Assembly (NCBI GenBank): GCA_030373325.1
Contig: JAUCZB010000013.1
Coordinates: 1 to 64,000 of the forward strand
DNA from: Cyanobium sp. CZS25K
Lineage (GTDB): Bacteria; Cyanobacteriota; Cyanobacteriia; PCC-6307; Cyanobiaceae
DNA: 64,000 nucleotides
Reading direction: 5' to 3'
The translations under genes and the position numbers were made by a program. The number at the start of each line of letters is the position of its first letter. The first letter of the stretch is position 1. Of the stretch, positions 50,282 through 61,685 are shown piece by piece. A model generated the notes under the pieces. The model did no database searches. It worked only from the letters and a program-made list of their open reading frames with translations, and was not told the DNA's origin.

Positions 50282-51142
50282 CTAGAAGTCGCGGTCGGTG
50301 AGGATGTCGCAGCCGTCGGAGGTGACGACGATCGTGTGCTCCCACTGGGCCGAGAGGCTGCCGTCCACCGTCACCACGGTCCAGCGGTCCTTGAGGGTGC
50401 GGCAGGCCTTGCTGCCGGCGTTGAGGATCGGCTCCACCGCCAGGGTCATACCGGCGCGCAGCTGCATGTTGGGCAGATCCCTGGTGCGGTAGTTGAACAC
50501 CGAGGGCTCCTCGTGCAGGTTGCGGCCCACGCCATGGCCCGTGTAGTCCTCAACGATGGCGTAGCCGTGGGCTTCGACGTGGTCCTGCACGGCACCGGCC
50601 AGCTCCAGCAGGGTGCTGCCGGCCTTCACCGTGGCCAGGCCCTGCATCAGCGATTCCTGGGCCACCCGGCTGAGGCGCCGGGCCTCCTCGGGCACGCCCT
50701 CGCCCACACAGAGGGTGACGCAGCTGTCGCCATGGAACCCCTCAAAATAGGCACCGGTGTCGATCTTGACCAGATCACCGGCCTTGATCACCCGCTTGGC
50801 GCTGGGGATCCCATGCACGACCTCGTTGTTGATGCTGGCGCAGATGCTGGCGGGAAAGCCGTGGTAGCCCTTGAAACTGGGGGTGGCGCCCATGGCGCGG
50901 ATGCGGGACTCGGCATGGCGATCCAGATCGCCGGTCGTCATGCCCGGCGCGGCCATGTCGATGATTTCGCGCAGCACCGTGGCCACGATGCGGCTGGCCT
51001 GTCGCATGATCCCGATCTCGCGAGCCGATTTCACCTCCACGCCGCGGCGGCCCTTCTGAATGCGGGGGCCGGCCTGGGTGAGTGGGGTGCCACCGCCCTT
51101 GACGCCGTTGGTGCTGGCCAGCAGATCGGCGAACAGGTTCAT
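50282..51142 (-). CDS. map: Methionine aminopeptidase, type I
   Basis: Removes the initiator methionine from new proteins; dinuclear metalloenzyme. 286 residues, including an extension of about 35 residues (to RRGVEVKS) before the catalytic domain. Metal ligands are in [14 protein letters not shown] (two Asp), [12 protein letters not shown] (His), AVEPILN (Glu) and QWEHTIV (Glu). Essential enzyme. Divergent from a small PepSY-type gene. Confidence 0.95.
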   Translation of the reverse strand: MNLFADLLASTNGVKGGGTPLTQAGPRIQKGRRGVEVKSAREIGIMRQASRIVATVLREIIDMAAPGMTTGDLDRHAESRIRAMGATPSFKGYHGFPASICASINNEVVHGIPSAKRVIKAGDLVKIDTGAYFEGFHGDSCVTLCVGEGVPEEARRLSRVAQESLMQGLATVKAGSTLLELAGAVQDHVEAHGYAIVEDYTGHGVGRNLHEEPSVFNYRTRDLPNMQLRAGMTLAVEPILNAGSKACRTLKDRWTVVTVDGSLSAQWEHTIVVTSDGCDILTDRDF

Positions 51143-51205
51143 GCGGTGGGATTCGGGGCGGATGATTCAAGTTATCAATGGCGTCCCTCCCGCCGTCGGT
51201 TCAGC

Positions 51206-51553
51206 GTGTCCAGCCCCACCCCCGTCGCCTCCCCGTCCTGGGGTGCCCGCCTGCGCCAGGCCCATGCCTGGCTGGCCCCGGTGGTGCTCGCCCCGCTGCT
51301 GCTTTCGGCCCTCACCGGTGTGGGTTACCGGCTGCTGCGCGACTGGGGCGGGCTGAGCCGGGACCAGACCCATCCCCTGATGGTGCTGCATGAGGGGGAA
51401 TGGCTCCATGCCTGGGTGGGCCCGCTGGGCGAGACGCTCTACGTGCTGCTCAACGGCCTGGGACTGCTGTGGATGCTGGCCACCGGCGGCTACATGGCCT
51501 GGGAGCGGCTGCGGCGGAGCTGGCGGCGGCGCGGGGGGAAGGGGGTCACCTGA
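51206..51553 (+). CDS. PepSY-type small membrane protein
   Basis: 115 residues with two transmembrane segments. HAWLAPVVLAPLLLSALTGVGYRLLRDWGG and LHAWVGPLGETLYVLLNGLGLLWMLATGGYMAW follow the pattern of PepSY-associated TM proteins, with paired histidines (HAWLAP, HEGEWLHAW) that often bind heme or metal. GTG 51206 is the best start; ribosome site weak. Lies 42 bases before rplS. Confidence 0.7.
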   Translation: MSSPTPVASPSWGARLRQAHAWLAPVVLAPLLLSALTGVGYRLLRDWGGLSRDQTHPLMVLHEGEWLHAWVGPLGETLYVLLNGLGLLWMLATGGYMAWERLRRSWRRRGGKGVT

Positions 51554-51595
51554 GGCGGTAGGGTGTTGGTTTGGCCAGGCGCTCCGAGAAAAGGG

Positions 51596-52084
51596 ATGGC
51601 AACCGAGATCGATCCGTCCATGGAAGTGGACACGCAAACCCCAGACGTGGAGGCCCAGCAGGTGGAAACGGAAACCGTGGCTGAAGCCGTGACGACCCCC
51701 TCCAACGTGAAGGTCACCACCGGCAAGCTGAGCGCCCGGGCCCTGATCGAGGAGTTCGAGGCGGGTCAGCTGAAGAGCGACCTCCCCGAAATTTATGTGG
51801 GCGACACCGTGAAGGTGGGTGTGCGCATCCGGGAAGGCAACAAGGAGCGGGTGCAGCCCTACGAGGGCGTGGTGATCGCCAAGCGCCACGGCGGCCTCAA
51901 CCAGACCATCACCGTCCGTCGCATCTTCCAGGGCATCGGCGTGGAGCGGGTGTTCATGCTGCACAGCCCCCAGGTCGCTTCCGTGAAGGTGGAGCGGCGC
52001 GGTAAGGTGCGTCGGGCGAAGCTCTTCTATCTGCGTGACCGGGTGGGTAAAGCCACCCGCGTAAAGCAGCGCTTCGATCGCTGA
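51596..52084 (+). CDS. rplS: 50S ribosomal protein L19
   Basis: Bridges the 30S and 50S subunits. 162 residues; the usual length is about 115-120, the difference being an acidic Glu/Thr/Val-rich N-terminal extension of about 45 residues, seen in other cyanobacterial L19 proteins. Core motifs: [39 protein letters not shown] and the C-terminal [14 protein letters not shown] 51596 directly follows an AAAAGGG run. Confidence 0.96.
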   Translation: MATEIDPSMEVDTQTPDVEAQQVETETVAEAVTTPSNVKVTTGKLSARALIEEFEAGQLKSDLPEIYVGDTVKVGVRIREGNKERVQPYEGVVIAKRHGGLNQTITVRRIFQGIGVERVFMLHSPQVASVKVERRGKVRRAKLFYLRDRVGKATRVKQRFDR

Positions 52085-52149
52085 AGCCTGGTTTCACGGG
52101 ATTTTTTCTCCCGCGATTCCCTTTCACGCTTTCCAGGGACCATCGCCTT

Positions 52150-52222
52150 GCGCCGTTAGTTCAGCTGGTAGAACGCAGGTCTCCAAAACCTGATGTCGGG
52201 GGTTCAAGTCCTCCACGGCGCG
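52150..52222 (+). tRNA. trnW: tRNA-Trp (anticodon CCA)
   Basis: 73 bases. Acceptor arm GCGCCGT pairs exactly with ACGGCGC at 52215-52221, with G as discriminator. Anticodon loop contains CTCCAAA (CCA), and the T-loop GGTTCAAGTCC is standard. 3' CCA is not encoded. Confidence 0.97.
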
Positions 52223-52258
52223 TTCGATGGTCCCATTTGCAGTTTCGTGGTTCCGAAC

Positions 52259-52447
52259 ATGGAGTTGGATCTACAACCCGGTGATGTGGTCAAGGTGCTC
52301 GAATCCGCGGCACTGGGCTGGGTCCGGGCCCGGGTCATCCGGGTCAAATCCGGAGGTCGGGTCGTGGTCCAGAGCGACCAGGGGCGGGAGTTCACCGCCC
52401 GGGGCAATCAGGTGCGCCTGATCGAACCCGCCGGCTTCCGCCCCTGA
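52259..52447 (+). CDS. Small conserved protein of unknown function
   Basis: 62 residues: LQPGDVVKVLESAALGWVRARVIRVKSGG and VRLIEPAGF suggest a small SH3-like beta barrel. Located between two tRNA genes and followed by a strong terminator, which supports real transcription. I know similar short proteins from picocyanobacteria but no function. Confidence 0.7.
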   Translation: MELDLQPGDVVKVLESAALGWVRARVIRVKSGGRVVVQSDQGREFTARGNQVRLIEPAGFRP

Positions 52448-52493
52448 AGCCCAGGGCTTTCTGGCCCTCCCGCATGGCCGCCAAGAGCCATCG

Positions 52494-52519
52494 GCCCCGT
52501 GCCCTGCACGGGGCTTTTT
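52494..52519 (+). terminator. Rho-independent terminator
   Basis: Perfect 8-bp stem GCCCCGTG/CACGGGGC with a 5-base loop and a run of five T. Ends the rplS/tRNA-Trp/small-protein unit. Confidence 0.88.
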
Positions 52520-52699
52520 GTGTGGCCGATCGTCGCCCTGACCCTGCGCCAGCCGGCGTTGAGGGTGGCGTTGACGGAGTGGCGTTGACGGTGGGACGGG
52601 TGACGATGGATACTTCCTTGGTCGGCGTCCGCGCCGTCGCGATCGCCCATCGGCGCCGGATCCACCCCTCGGGGCGATTCGAGCCTCGAATGTCGGTCT

Positions 52700-52773
52700 G
52701 GGACTGTAGTTCAATCGGTTAGAGCACCGCCCTGTCACGGCGGAAGTTGCGGGTTCGAGCCCCGTCAGTCCCG
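52700..52773 (+). tRNA. trnD: tRNA-Asp (anticodon GTC)
   Basis: 74 bases. Acceptor arm GGGACTG pairs with CAGTCCC, discriminator G. Anticodon loop CTGTCAC (GTC); T-loop GGGTTCGAGCCCC. 3' CCA is not encoded. Lies 24 bases before gltX. Confidence 0.97.
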
Positions 52774-52797
52774 TTCTCACCACCAGGAGCCGATTCC

Positions 52798-54240
52798 GTG
52801 CCCGCAGCGGTTCCCGTACGCGTTCGGCTGGCCCCCAGCCCCACCGGCACCCTCCACATCGGCACCGCCCGCACGGCAGTGTTCAACTGGCTGTTCGCCC
52901 GCCACCTCGGTGGTGCCTTCCTGCTCCGCATCGAGGACACCGACCGGGAGCGCTCCAAGCCGGAATTCACCGAGAACATCCTCGATGGCCTGCGCTGGCT
53001 GGGCCTGAGCTGGGACGAGGAGCCGGTGGTGCAGAGCCGGCGCATCGAGGCCCACCGGGCCGCAATCGCCCAGCTGCTGGAGAGCGGCCATGCCTACCGC
53101 TGCTACGCCAGCGACGCCGAGCTGGCGGCGATGCGGGAGCGGCAGCAGGCCGAAGGCCGGGCCCCCCGCTACGACAACCTGCACCGGGACCTCAGCCCGG
53201 CCCAGGAGCAGGCCTACATCGCTGAGGGGCGCGAAGCGGTGATCCGCTTCCGCATCGACGACGGCGCCACGATCACCTGGAACGACCTGGTGCGCGGCGA
53301 GATGCGCTGGGCGGGCAGCGACCTGGGCGGCGACATGGTGATCGCCCGCCGGGCGGCCGCCGATGCCATCGGTGACCCCCTCTACAACCTGGTGGTGGTG
53401 GTGGACGACGCCGCCATGGCCATCAGCCACGTGATCCGGGGCGAGGACCACATCGCCAACACCGGCAAGCAACTGCTGCTCTACGCGGCCCTGGGGCTGA
53501 CCCCGCCCCTCTTCGCCCACACCCCGTTGATCCTCAACCAGGAGGGCCGCAAGCTCTCCAAGCGCGACGGCGTCACCTCCGTGGGCGATTTCCGCGCCAT
53601 GGGCTACACCGCCGAGGCCCTGGTCAACTACATGACCCTGCTGGGCTGGTCGCCGCCGGAGGGCCTCGGCGAGCGCTTCAGCCTTGAGCAGGCGGCGGCG
53701 GTGTTCTCGTTTGACCGGGTCAACCGCGCTGGGGCACGCTTCGACTGGGACAAGCTCAACTGGCTCAACGCCCAGGTGCTGCATGGGCTGGCGGCCGGCG
53801 AGCTGCGCCAGCGGCTGCTGCCCCTCTGGCAGGCCCGGGGCTGGGGTGAAGGGGCTGGAGCCGACGTCGCCTGGCAGGAGGATCTCTGCACCCTGCTGGG
53901 GCCCTCCCTGAGCCTGCTGGCGGACGGGGTCGACCAGGCCGCCCCCTTCTTCACGGCCCCGGAGCCGGATGAGGCGGCCCTGGCCCTACGGGCCGACGCG
54001 GGCAGCCGCGGCGCCCTGAGCGCCCTGCTGGAACGGCTGCCGGAGGGCCCGCTGGACGCCGAGACCGCCCAGGGGCTGCTGGCGGAGGCCGCCACCGCCG
54101 CCGGCGTCAAGAAAGGGGTGCTGATGAAGGGGCTGCGGGCCGCCCTGCTGGGCAGCCTCAAGGGGCCCGACCTGCTCACCACCTGGCTGCTGTTGCATCG
54201 GCTGGGCAGTGACCGGGAGCGAATCGCCGCCGCCCTCTGA
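52798..54240 (+). CDS. gltX: Glutamyl-tRNA synthetase
   Basis: Charges tRNA-Glu; also supplies the substrate for the C5 tetrapyrrole route that includes hemL. 480 residues. Class I motifs: [14 protein letters not shown] (HIGH-type) and KLSKRDG (KMSKS-type), plus [12 protein letters not shown]. The GTG start at 52798 has an AGGAG ribosome site eight bases upstream; upstream codons in the frame belong to the tRNA-Asp. Confidence 0.97.
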   Translation: MPAAVPVRVRLAPSPTGTLHIGTARTAVFNWLFARHLGGAFLLRIEDTDRERSKPEFTENILDGLRWLGLSWDEEPVVQSRRIEAHRAAIAQLLESGHAYRCYASDAELAAMRERQQAEGRAPRYDNLHRDLSPAQEQAYIAEGREAVIRFRIDDGATITWNDLVRGEMRWAGSDLGGDMVIARRAAADAIGDPLYNLVVVVDDAAMAISHVIRGEDHIANTGKQLLLYAALGLTPPLFAHTPLILNQEGRKLSKRDGVTSVGDFRAMGYTAEALVNYMTLLGWSPPEGLGERFSLEQAAAVFSFDRVNRAGARFDWDKLNWLNAQVLHGLAAGELRQRLLPLWQARGWGEGAGADVAWQEDLCTLLGPSLSLLADGVDQAAPFFTAPEPDEAALALRADAGSRGALSALLERLPEGPLDAETAQGLLAEAATAAGVKKGVLMKGLRAALLGSLKGPDLLTTWLLLHRLGSDRERIAAAL

Positions 54241-54260
54241 CGAGCGGCCTGGCGGGGGCT

Positions 54261-54503
54261 TCAGTCGTCGAGGGCGCCGTAGATCGGCTCCACCCGGATC
54301 GCCTGGACGCTGCCGGCCCGCAGCACCAGGAATTCGCTGGTCAGATCGCTGATCGGCACGTTCACAAAGGCGTCGAGGGCCGCCCCGTTCAGCACCCCGC
54401 CGTACCAGCTCTGGAAGTCCTCGAGGGTGTTGAAGTGCACCTCCTGGTGGTGACCGCCCGTCAGGAACAGGTGGATGGCATAGCGGCGGGGGGTGCGGGC
54501 CAT
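54261..54503 (-). CDS. Small conserved protein of unknown function
   Basis: 80 residues, beginning MARTPRRYAIHLFLTGGHHQEVHF and containing DFQSWYGGVLNG and FVNVPISDLTSEFLVLRAGSV. No signal peptide or helix. The pattern looks like a compact alpha/beta cytoplasmic protein and I associate it with cyanobacteria. Overlaps the end of the DUF1643 gene by 43 bases. Confidence 0.7.
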   Translation of the reverse strand: MARTPRRYAIHLFLTGGHHQEVHFNTLEDFQSWYGGVLNGAALDAFVNVPISDLTSEFLVLRAGSVQAIRVEPIYGALDD

Positions 54504-55057
54504 GGAGCAGCGACTGCGGCTGAACGTCCACAGGATGGCCCATACGGCTGCAACCGGCTTGCGGCGGGCCGGTAGAGGGGATGGAGCGGGGCACCAGAGG
54601 CGGTGAGGCCCAGGCAGACCAGGTGGGGCCGATGGGGGAGCAGCAGCTCCAGCACCCGTCTGTCCTGGCCCAGCCGGCGGCCGCCGTTGCCCCAGCCCAG
54701 CCAGATCAGCTCGGGCGGTGCTGCGGCGGCCGTCTGCCGGGCCCGCCGATCGCTGGCCCGCAGGCGCCGCCGGATCCAGGCAGGGTTGGCGGCGCCCACC
54801 GGATCGGCGGCCCGCAGCAGGGCCCCCGGGCTGGGGCTGATCCGTGCGAAGAGGTTGAGCACCTCCAGCCCGCCGTACCCCCAGCCGGCGGCGAAGGCCA
54901 TCAGCCGCCGCAGGGTGGGGTCGTCGTGGCGGTGGTCGGCGCGGGAGGGGTTGAGACCGACGAACAGCAGGCGGCTGCCGCCCGGCTGCCACACCCGCTC
55001 CAGCCACCAGCGGTACTGGCGGCAACGGCTGAAGGCGGCCCGGCCGGTGGTGATCAC
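54461..55057 (-). CDS. DUF1643 protein
   Basis: 198 residues. DUF1643 features: RLLFVGLNPSRADHRHDDPTLRRLMAFAAGWGYGGLEVLNLFARISP (abbreviated as LNPS..D..DDPT and GYG.LEVLNLFA) and WLGWGNGG, with CLGLTASGAPLHPLY near the usual end. The last ~35 residues are low complexity and antisense-like, extending into the next gene. GTG start. Function unknown. Confidence 0.8.
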   Translation of the reverse strand: MITTGRAAFSRCRQYRWWLERVWQPGGSRLLFVGLNPSRADHRHDDPTLRRLMAFAAGWGYGGLEVLNLFARISPSPGALLRAADPVGAANPAWIRRRLRASDRRARQTAAAAPPELIWLGWGNGGRRLGQDRRVLELLLPHRPHLVCLGLTASGAPLHPLYRPAASRLQPYGPSCGRSAAVAAPWPAPPAAMPSTCS

Positions 55058-55119
55058 GGCGCCGTCAGGCCTCCGGATGGCAGGCTGTGGCGATCGGCGG
55101 GCAAATCCCAGGGACGGCC

Positions 55120-58050
55120 ATGGAGCGGGACAAGCCCCTGTTGCTGCTGGTGGATGGCCACTCCCTGGCCTTCCGCAGCTTCTACGCCTTCGCCAAGGGC
55201 GGCGAGGGGGGCCTGAGCACCAAGGACGGGGTGCCCACCAGCGTCACCTACGGCTTCCTCAAGGCCCTGCTGGACAACTGCAAGGGCCTGGCGCCCCAGG
55301 GGGTGGTGATCGCCTTCGACACGGCCGAGCCCACCTTCCGCCACGAGGCGGATGCCGCCTACAAGGCCCATCGGGAGGAGGCGCCGGAGCACTTCTTCGC
55401 CGATCTGGCCAACCTGCAGGGCATCCTGCGGGACTGCCTCGACCTGCCCCTGTCGATGGCGCCGGGCTACGAGGCCGACGACGTGCTCGGCACCCTGGCC
55501 AACCGGGCGGCCGGCGAGGGCTGGCGGGTGCGGATCCTCTCCGGCGACCGCGACCTGTTCCAGCTGGTGGACGACGAACGGGACATCGCCGTGCTGTACA
55601 TGGGCGGCGGCCCCTACGCCAAGAACAGCGGGCCGACGGAGATCCGACGCGCCCAGGTGATCGAGAAGCTGGGGGTGCCGCCGGAGGGGGTGGTGGACCT
55701 CAAAGCCCTCACCGGCGACAGCTCCGACAACATCCCCGGGGTCAAGGGGGTGGGGCCCAAGACCGCCCTGACCCTGCTCAAGGCCCACGGCGACCTCGAC
55801 GGCATCTACGCCGCCCTCGACCAGCAGAAGGGGGCGCTGAAATCCAAGCTGGAGACCGACCGGGAGAACGCCTTCCGCTCCCGCATGCTGGCGGAGATCC
55901 TGGTGCAGATCCCCCTGCCCGAGGAACCGCGCCTGGCCCTGGGGCGGGTGGACAGCGAGGGGCTGGGGGCGCGTCTGAGCGAGCTGGAGCTGTTCAGCCT
56001 GGTGAAGCAGACCGAGGGCTTCGCCCGTCTGTTCTCTTCGGAGCCTCCCGAGCCCGCCGCCGCCACCGCACCGGCGCCCCCAACCACCACCGCGCCCGAG
56101 GCCCCGGACCCCGCCGGTTCCCCAGGGCAGGGGGGGGATCCGGCCCTGCCCGCCCTGCGGCCGGAGCTGATCACCACCCCCGAGGCCCTGGCCGCCCTGA
56201 TCGCGCGGCTGCTGGCCTGCACCGATCCGGCGGCGCCGGTGGCCCTCGACACCGAGACCACCTCCCTCAATCCCTTCCGGGCGGAGCTGGTGGGCATCGG
56301 CCTGTGCTGGGGGGAGGGCCTGGCGGATCTGGCCTACGTGCCCATCGGCCACCACAGCCCACCGGCCGCCGATCTGCTCAGCACGCCGCCGCCCGCGCCG
56401 GTGCAGCTGCCCCTCGATGCGGTGCTGCTGGCCCTGGGGCCCTGGCTGGCCAGCGCCGAACACCCCAAGGCGCTCCAGAACGCCAAGTACGACCGCCTGA
56501 TCCTGCTGCGCCATGGCCTGCCCCTGGCCGGTGTGGTGATGGACACCCTGCTGGCGGACTACCTGCGGGATGCCAACGACAAGCATGGCCTGGAGGCCAT
56601 GGCGGCGCGCAACTTCGGGATCCATCCCACGGCCTTCGGCGATCTGGTGGCCAAGGGGCAGACCTTCGCCGACGTGCCGATCGAGGCCGCGGCCCTCTAC
56701 TGCGCCATGGACGTGCACCTCACCCGGCGCCTGGGGGCGTTGCTGGCGGAGCAGCTGGCGGCGATGGGGCCGGAGCTGCCGAAGCTGCTGGAGCAGGTGG
56801 AGCTGCCCCTGGAGCCGGTGCTGGCCCAGATGGAGGCCACCGGCATCCGCATCGATGTGCCTTACCTCAAGGAGCTGTCGGAGGAGCTGGGGGCCACCCT
56901 GGCGCGGCTGGAGACCGAAGCCCAGGCGGCGGCCGGGGTTGACTTCAACCTGGCCTCCCCCAAGCAGCTGGGGGAGCTGCTGTTCGACACCCTGGGCCTC
57001 GACCGCAAGAAATCCCGCCGCACCAAGACCGGCTGGAGCACGGATGCGGCGGTGCTGGAGAAGCTGGAGGACGACCATCCGGTGGTGAAGCTGGTGCTGG
57101 AGCACCGCACCCTCAGCAAGCTGCTGAGCACCTACGTGGAGGCGTTGCCGGCGCTGGTGGAGCCGGAGACCGGGCGGGTGCACACCGATTTCAACCAGGC
57201 GGTGACCGCCACCGGGCGGCTGTCGAGCAGCAACCCCAACCTGCAGAACATCCCCATCCGCACCGAGTTCAGCCGCCGCATCCGCAAGGCCTTCCTGCCC
57301 CAGGAGGGCTGGCGGATGATCAGCGCCGACTACTCCCAGATCGAGCTGCGCATCCTCACCCATCTTTCGGGCGAGCCGGTGCTGGTGCAGGCCTACAACG
57401 ACGGCGACGACGTCCACGCCCTCACGGCCCGGCTGCTGCTGGAGACCGACACGGTGACGCCGGACGAGCGGCGGCTGGGCAAGACGATCAACTTCGGGGT
57501 GATCTACGGCATGGGGGCCCAGCGGCTGGCCAGGGAAACGGGCATGGGCCAGGCCCGGGCCAAGGAGTTCCTGAGCCTCTACAAGCAGCGCTACCCGAGG
57601 GTGTTCCTGTTCCTGGAGCTGCAGGAACGCCTCGCCCTCAGCCGCGGCTACGTGGAGACGATCCTGGGGCGTCGCCGCCCCTTCCATTTCGATCCCGGTG
57701 GCCTTGGCCGGCTGCGGGGCAAGGATCCGCTGGAGATCGACCTGGAGGTGGCTCGCCGCGGCGGCATGGAGGCCCAGCAGCTGCGAGCCGCCGCCAATGC
57801 CCCGATCCAGGGCTCCAGCGCCGACATCATCAAGCTGGCGATGGTGGGGCTGCAGAACGCGCTGGCGGCGGCCGGCCTGCCGGCCCGGCTGCTGCTGCAG
57901 GTGCACGATGAACTGGTGCTCGAGGCGGCGCCGGAGGCGCTCGAGGAGGTGCGGGAGCTTACCCGCCGCACGATGGAGCAGGCGGTGCAGCTGCTGGTGC
58001 CGCTGGCGGTGGACACCGGCGTGGGCCCCAACTGGATGGAGACGAAATAG
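55120..58050 (+). CDS. polA: DNA polymerase I
   Basis: Repair and Okazaki-fragment processing polymerase, 976 residues. Order: 5'-3' exonuclease (VDGHSLAFRSFYAF, EADDVLGTLA, GDSSDNIPGVKGVGPKTA), a Pro/Ala-rich linker around residue 310-345, 3'-5' exonuclease (Asp377 and Glu379 in LDTETTSLNP, so proofreading residues are kept), and the polymerase domain: motif A DYSQIELR (Asp737), motif B RRLGKTINFGVIYG, motif C VHDELVLE (Asp930, Glu931). Start at ATG 55120 before ERDKPLLLLVDGHS. Confidence 0.97.
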   Translation: MERDKPLLLLVDGHSLAFRSFYAFAKGGEGGLSTKDGVPTSVTYGFLKALLDNCKGLAPQGVVIAFDTAEPTFRHEADAAYKAHREEAPEHFFADLANLQGILRDCLDLPLSMAPGYEADDVLGTLANRAAGEGWRVRILSGDRDLFQLVDDERDIAVLYMGGGPYAKNSGPTEIRRAQVIEKLGVPPEGVVDLKALTGDSSDNIPGVKGVGPKTALTLLKAHGDLDGIYAALDQQKGALKSKLETDRENAFRSRMLAEILVQIPLPEEPRLALGRVDSEGLGARLSELELFSLVKQTEGFARLFSSEPPEPAAATAPAPPTTTAPEAPDPAGSPGQGGDPALPALRPELITTPEALAALIARLLACTDPAAPVALDTETTSLNPFRAELVGIGLCWGEGLADLAYVPIGHHSPPAADLLSTPPPAPVQLPLDAVLLALGPWLASAEHPKALQNAKYDRLILLRHGLPLAGVVMDTLLADYLRDANDKHGLEAMAARNFGIHPTAFGDLVAKGQTFADVPIEAAALYCAMDVHLTRRLGALLAEQLAAMGPELPKLLEQVELPLEPVLAQMEATGIRIDVPYLKELSEELGATLARLETEAQAAAGVDFNLASPKQLGELLFDTLGLDRKKSRRTKTGWSTDAAVLEKLEDDHPVVKLVLEHRTLSKLLSTYVEALPALVEPETGRVHTDFNQAVTATGRLSSSNPNLQNIPIRTEFSRRIRKAFLPQEGWRMISADYSQIELRILTHLSGEPVLVQAYNDGDDVHALTARLLLETDTVTPDERRLGKTINFGVIYGMGAQRLARETGMGQARAKEFLSLYKQRYPRVFLFLELQERLALSRGYVETILGRRRPFHFDPGGLGRLRGKDPLEIDLEVARRGGMEAQQLRAAANAPIQGSSADIIKLAMVGLQNALAAAGLPARLLLQVHDELVLEAAPEALEEVRELTRRTMEQAVQLLVPLAVDTGVGPNWMETK

Positions 58051-58093
58051 CGGCGCGCGGGTAGGCTGCGCGGCAGACCTGCCGCCGCCATCG

Positions 58094-58993
58094 ATGCCTG
58101 AACCGGTGCGGGTGCTGCTGACCGGCCGCCATGGCCAGCTGGGCCGGGCCCTCACCGCCAGCGTGCCGGCCGGCATCGACCTGATCGCCACGGGCCGGGG
58201 CGAGCTTGATCTCGCCGACGCCGCGGCCTGCCGCGCGGCGGTGCAGCAGCACCGGCCTGACTGGGTGCTCAATGCCGGCGCCTACACCGCCGTCGACCGG
58301 GCCGAGAGCGAGCCGGAGCTGGCCGAGGCGGTGAACGCCGGCGCCCCCGGGGCCTTCGCCGATGCCCTGGCGGACAGCGGCGGCCGGCTGCTGCAGGTGA
58401 GCACCGATTTCGTCTTCGACGGGGAGCAGGGCCGTCCCTACCGGCCGGAGCAACCGGTGCAGCCCCTGGGGGTGTACGGCGCCACCAAGGCCGAGGGGGA
58501 ACGGCGGGCGGAAGCGGCCCTGCCCCCCGAGCGCCTGTGCCTGCTGCGCACCAGTTGGGTGTACGGGCCGGTAGGAGCCAACTTCTGCCTCACGATGCTG
58601 CGGCTGCACCGGGCGAAGGCCGCCGCCGGCGATCCCCTCGGGGTGGTCGCCGACCAGGTGGGCTGCCCCACTTCCACCGCCGGCCTGGCGGCGGCCAGCT
58701 GGCAGGCGATCGGGCGGGGCGTGGCCGGGCGGCACCACTGGAGCGACAGCGGCGCCGCCAGCTGGTACGACTTCGCCGTGGCCATCGGTGCGCTCGCCGC
58801 CCAGCGGGGGCTGATCGAGACGCCGGCGCGGGTGAGACCGATCACCACCGCCGACTACCCCACCCCGGCTCGACGCCCTGCCTATTCCCTGCTGGATTGC
58901 ACCACCACCCGGCGCGCGCTGGACCTGGAGGGGCAACATTGGCAGGCCGCCCTGGCCGAGGTGCTGGCGCAGCTTCCCCTGCCCCAGGCCTGA
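58094..58993 (+). CDS. rfbD: dTDP-4-dehydrorhamnose reductase
   Basis: Last step of dTDP-L-rhamnose synthesis. 299 residues. N-terminal Rossmann GRHGQLGRAL, DVVINAGAYTAVDRAES-type block (here WVLNAGAYTAVDRAESEP), STDFVFDG, and catalytic Tyr-x3-Lys in YGATKAEGE. 43 bases after polA and 29 bases before rfbB. RfbA and RfbC are not adjacent. Confidence 0.92.
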   Translation: MPEPVRVLLTGRHGQLGRALTASVPAGIDLIATGRGELDLADAAACRAAVQQHRPDWVLNAGAYTAVDRAESEPELAEAVNAGAPGAFADALADSGGRLLQVSTDFVFDGEQGRPYRPEQPVQPLGVYGATKAEGERRAEAALPPERLCLLRTSWVYGPVGANFCLTMLRLHRAKAAAGDPLGVVADQVGCPTSTAGLAAASWQAIGRGVAGRHHWSDSGAASWYDFAVAIGALAAQRGLIETPARVRPITTADYPTPARRPAYSLLDCTTTRRALDLEGQHWQAALAEVLAQLPLPQA

Positions 58994-59022
58994 ACCCCCC
59001 TTCGTCGTCTGACTCCGCCCCG

Positions 59023-60182
59023 ATGGATCCCTATCCCTCTCTCGCCCTGCCGGTGCTGCTTGCCGGCCGTCGCCGCATCCTGGTGACAGGCGGGGCGGGG
59101 TTCATCGGCGGAGCGCTGGTGCGACGGGTGCTGCGGGACAGCACCGCGACGGTGTTCAACCTCGACAAGATGGGCTACGCCAGCGATCTGCTGGGCATCT
59201 ACAACACCCTGGCGGCGCTGGGGGAGGCGGGTGAGGGTCACGACGGCCCCCGCCACCAGTTGCTGCAGGTGGATCTGGCCGATGGCGAGGCCACCGCCGC
59301 CGCGGTGCGCCAGGCCGATCCGGATCTGGTGCTGCATCTGGCGGCCGAAAGCCACGTCGACCGCTCGATCGACGATCCGGGCGCCTTTCTGGTCAGCAAT
59401 GTGATGGGCACCTACCACCTGCTGCAGGCGGTGCGGGCCCACTGGGAAGGGCTGCCGGCGGAACGCCGGGAGCTGTTCCGCTTCCACCACATCAGCACCG
59501 ACGAGGTGTTCGGCTCCCTGGGGGCCACCGGGCGCTTCTCGGAGACCACCCCCTACGACCCGCGCAGCCCCTATTCGGCCAGCAAGGCTGGCAGCGACCA
59601 CCTGGTGCAGGCCTGGCACCACACCTACGGGCTGCCGGTGGTGCTGACCAACTGCAGCAACAACTACGGCCCCTGGCAGTTTCCCGAGAAACTGATCCCG
59701 GTGGTGATCCTCAAGGCCGCCGCCGGTGAGCCGATCCCCCTTTACGGCGACGGGGCCAACGTGCGCGACTGGCTCTATGTGGAGGACCACGTGGAGGCCC
59801 TGCTGCTGGCCGCCACCAGCGGCGACGTGGGCCGCAGCTACTGCGTCGGCGGCCATGGCGAACGCACCAACAAGGAGGTGGTTCACGCCATCTGCACCCT
59901 GATGGACGAACTGCGGCCCGCCGGTGCGCCCCACGCCGCCCTGATCACCCCGGTGGCCGACCGGCCGGGCCACGACCGGCGCTACGCCATCGATCCGGAG
60001 CGGATCAGCAGCGAACTGGGCTGGCAGCCCCGCCATGATTTCAGCCAGGGCCTGGCCCAGACGGTGCGCTGGTATCTGGAGCACCACGACTGGTGCACCC
60101 AGGTGAGAGGGCGGGCCGGCTACGGCGGCGGGCGCCTGGGCCAGGCGGGTGCCGGCGCGGGAGCCGTGGCGGGAGCGGGCCG

Positions 60183-60186
<4 letters not shown>
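59023..60186 (+). CDS. rfbB: dTDP-glucose 4,6-dehydratase
   Basis: Converts dTDP-glucose to dTDP-4-keto-6-deoxyglucose for rhamnose synthesis. 387 residues. Rossmann motif [30 protein letters not shown]; catalytic STDEVFG with Tyr-x3-Lys in [30 protein letters not shown] Gly/Ala-rich tail of ~20 residues follows the usual end. Its stop overlaps the TTG start of cysS. Confidence 0.94.
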
Positions 60187-61652
<1,466 letters not shown>

Positions 61653-61685
61653 GGCCCTGATGGGCGATCCCGACATCCGCTGACA

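Noticed and set aside
52094..52120. Hairpin after rplS with a run of T in its loop
   Set aside because: The T run is in the loop, not after the stem, and the stem is only about five base pairs, so it is not a convincing terminator.
55054..58272. Open frame of over 1000 codons opposite polA
   Set aside because: polA has all exonuclease and polymerase motifs on the plus strand; the antisense translation is repetitive Gly/Gln/His/Leu sequence.
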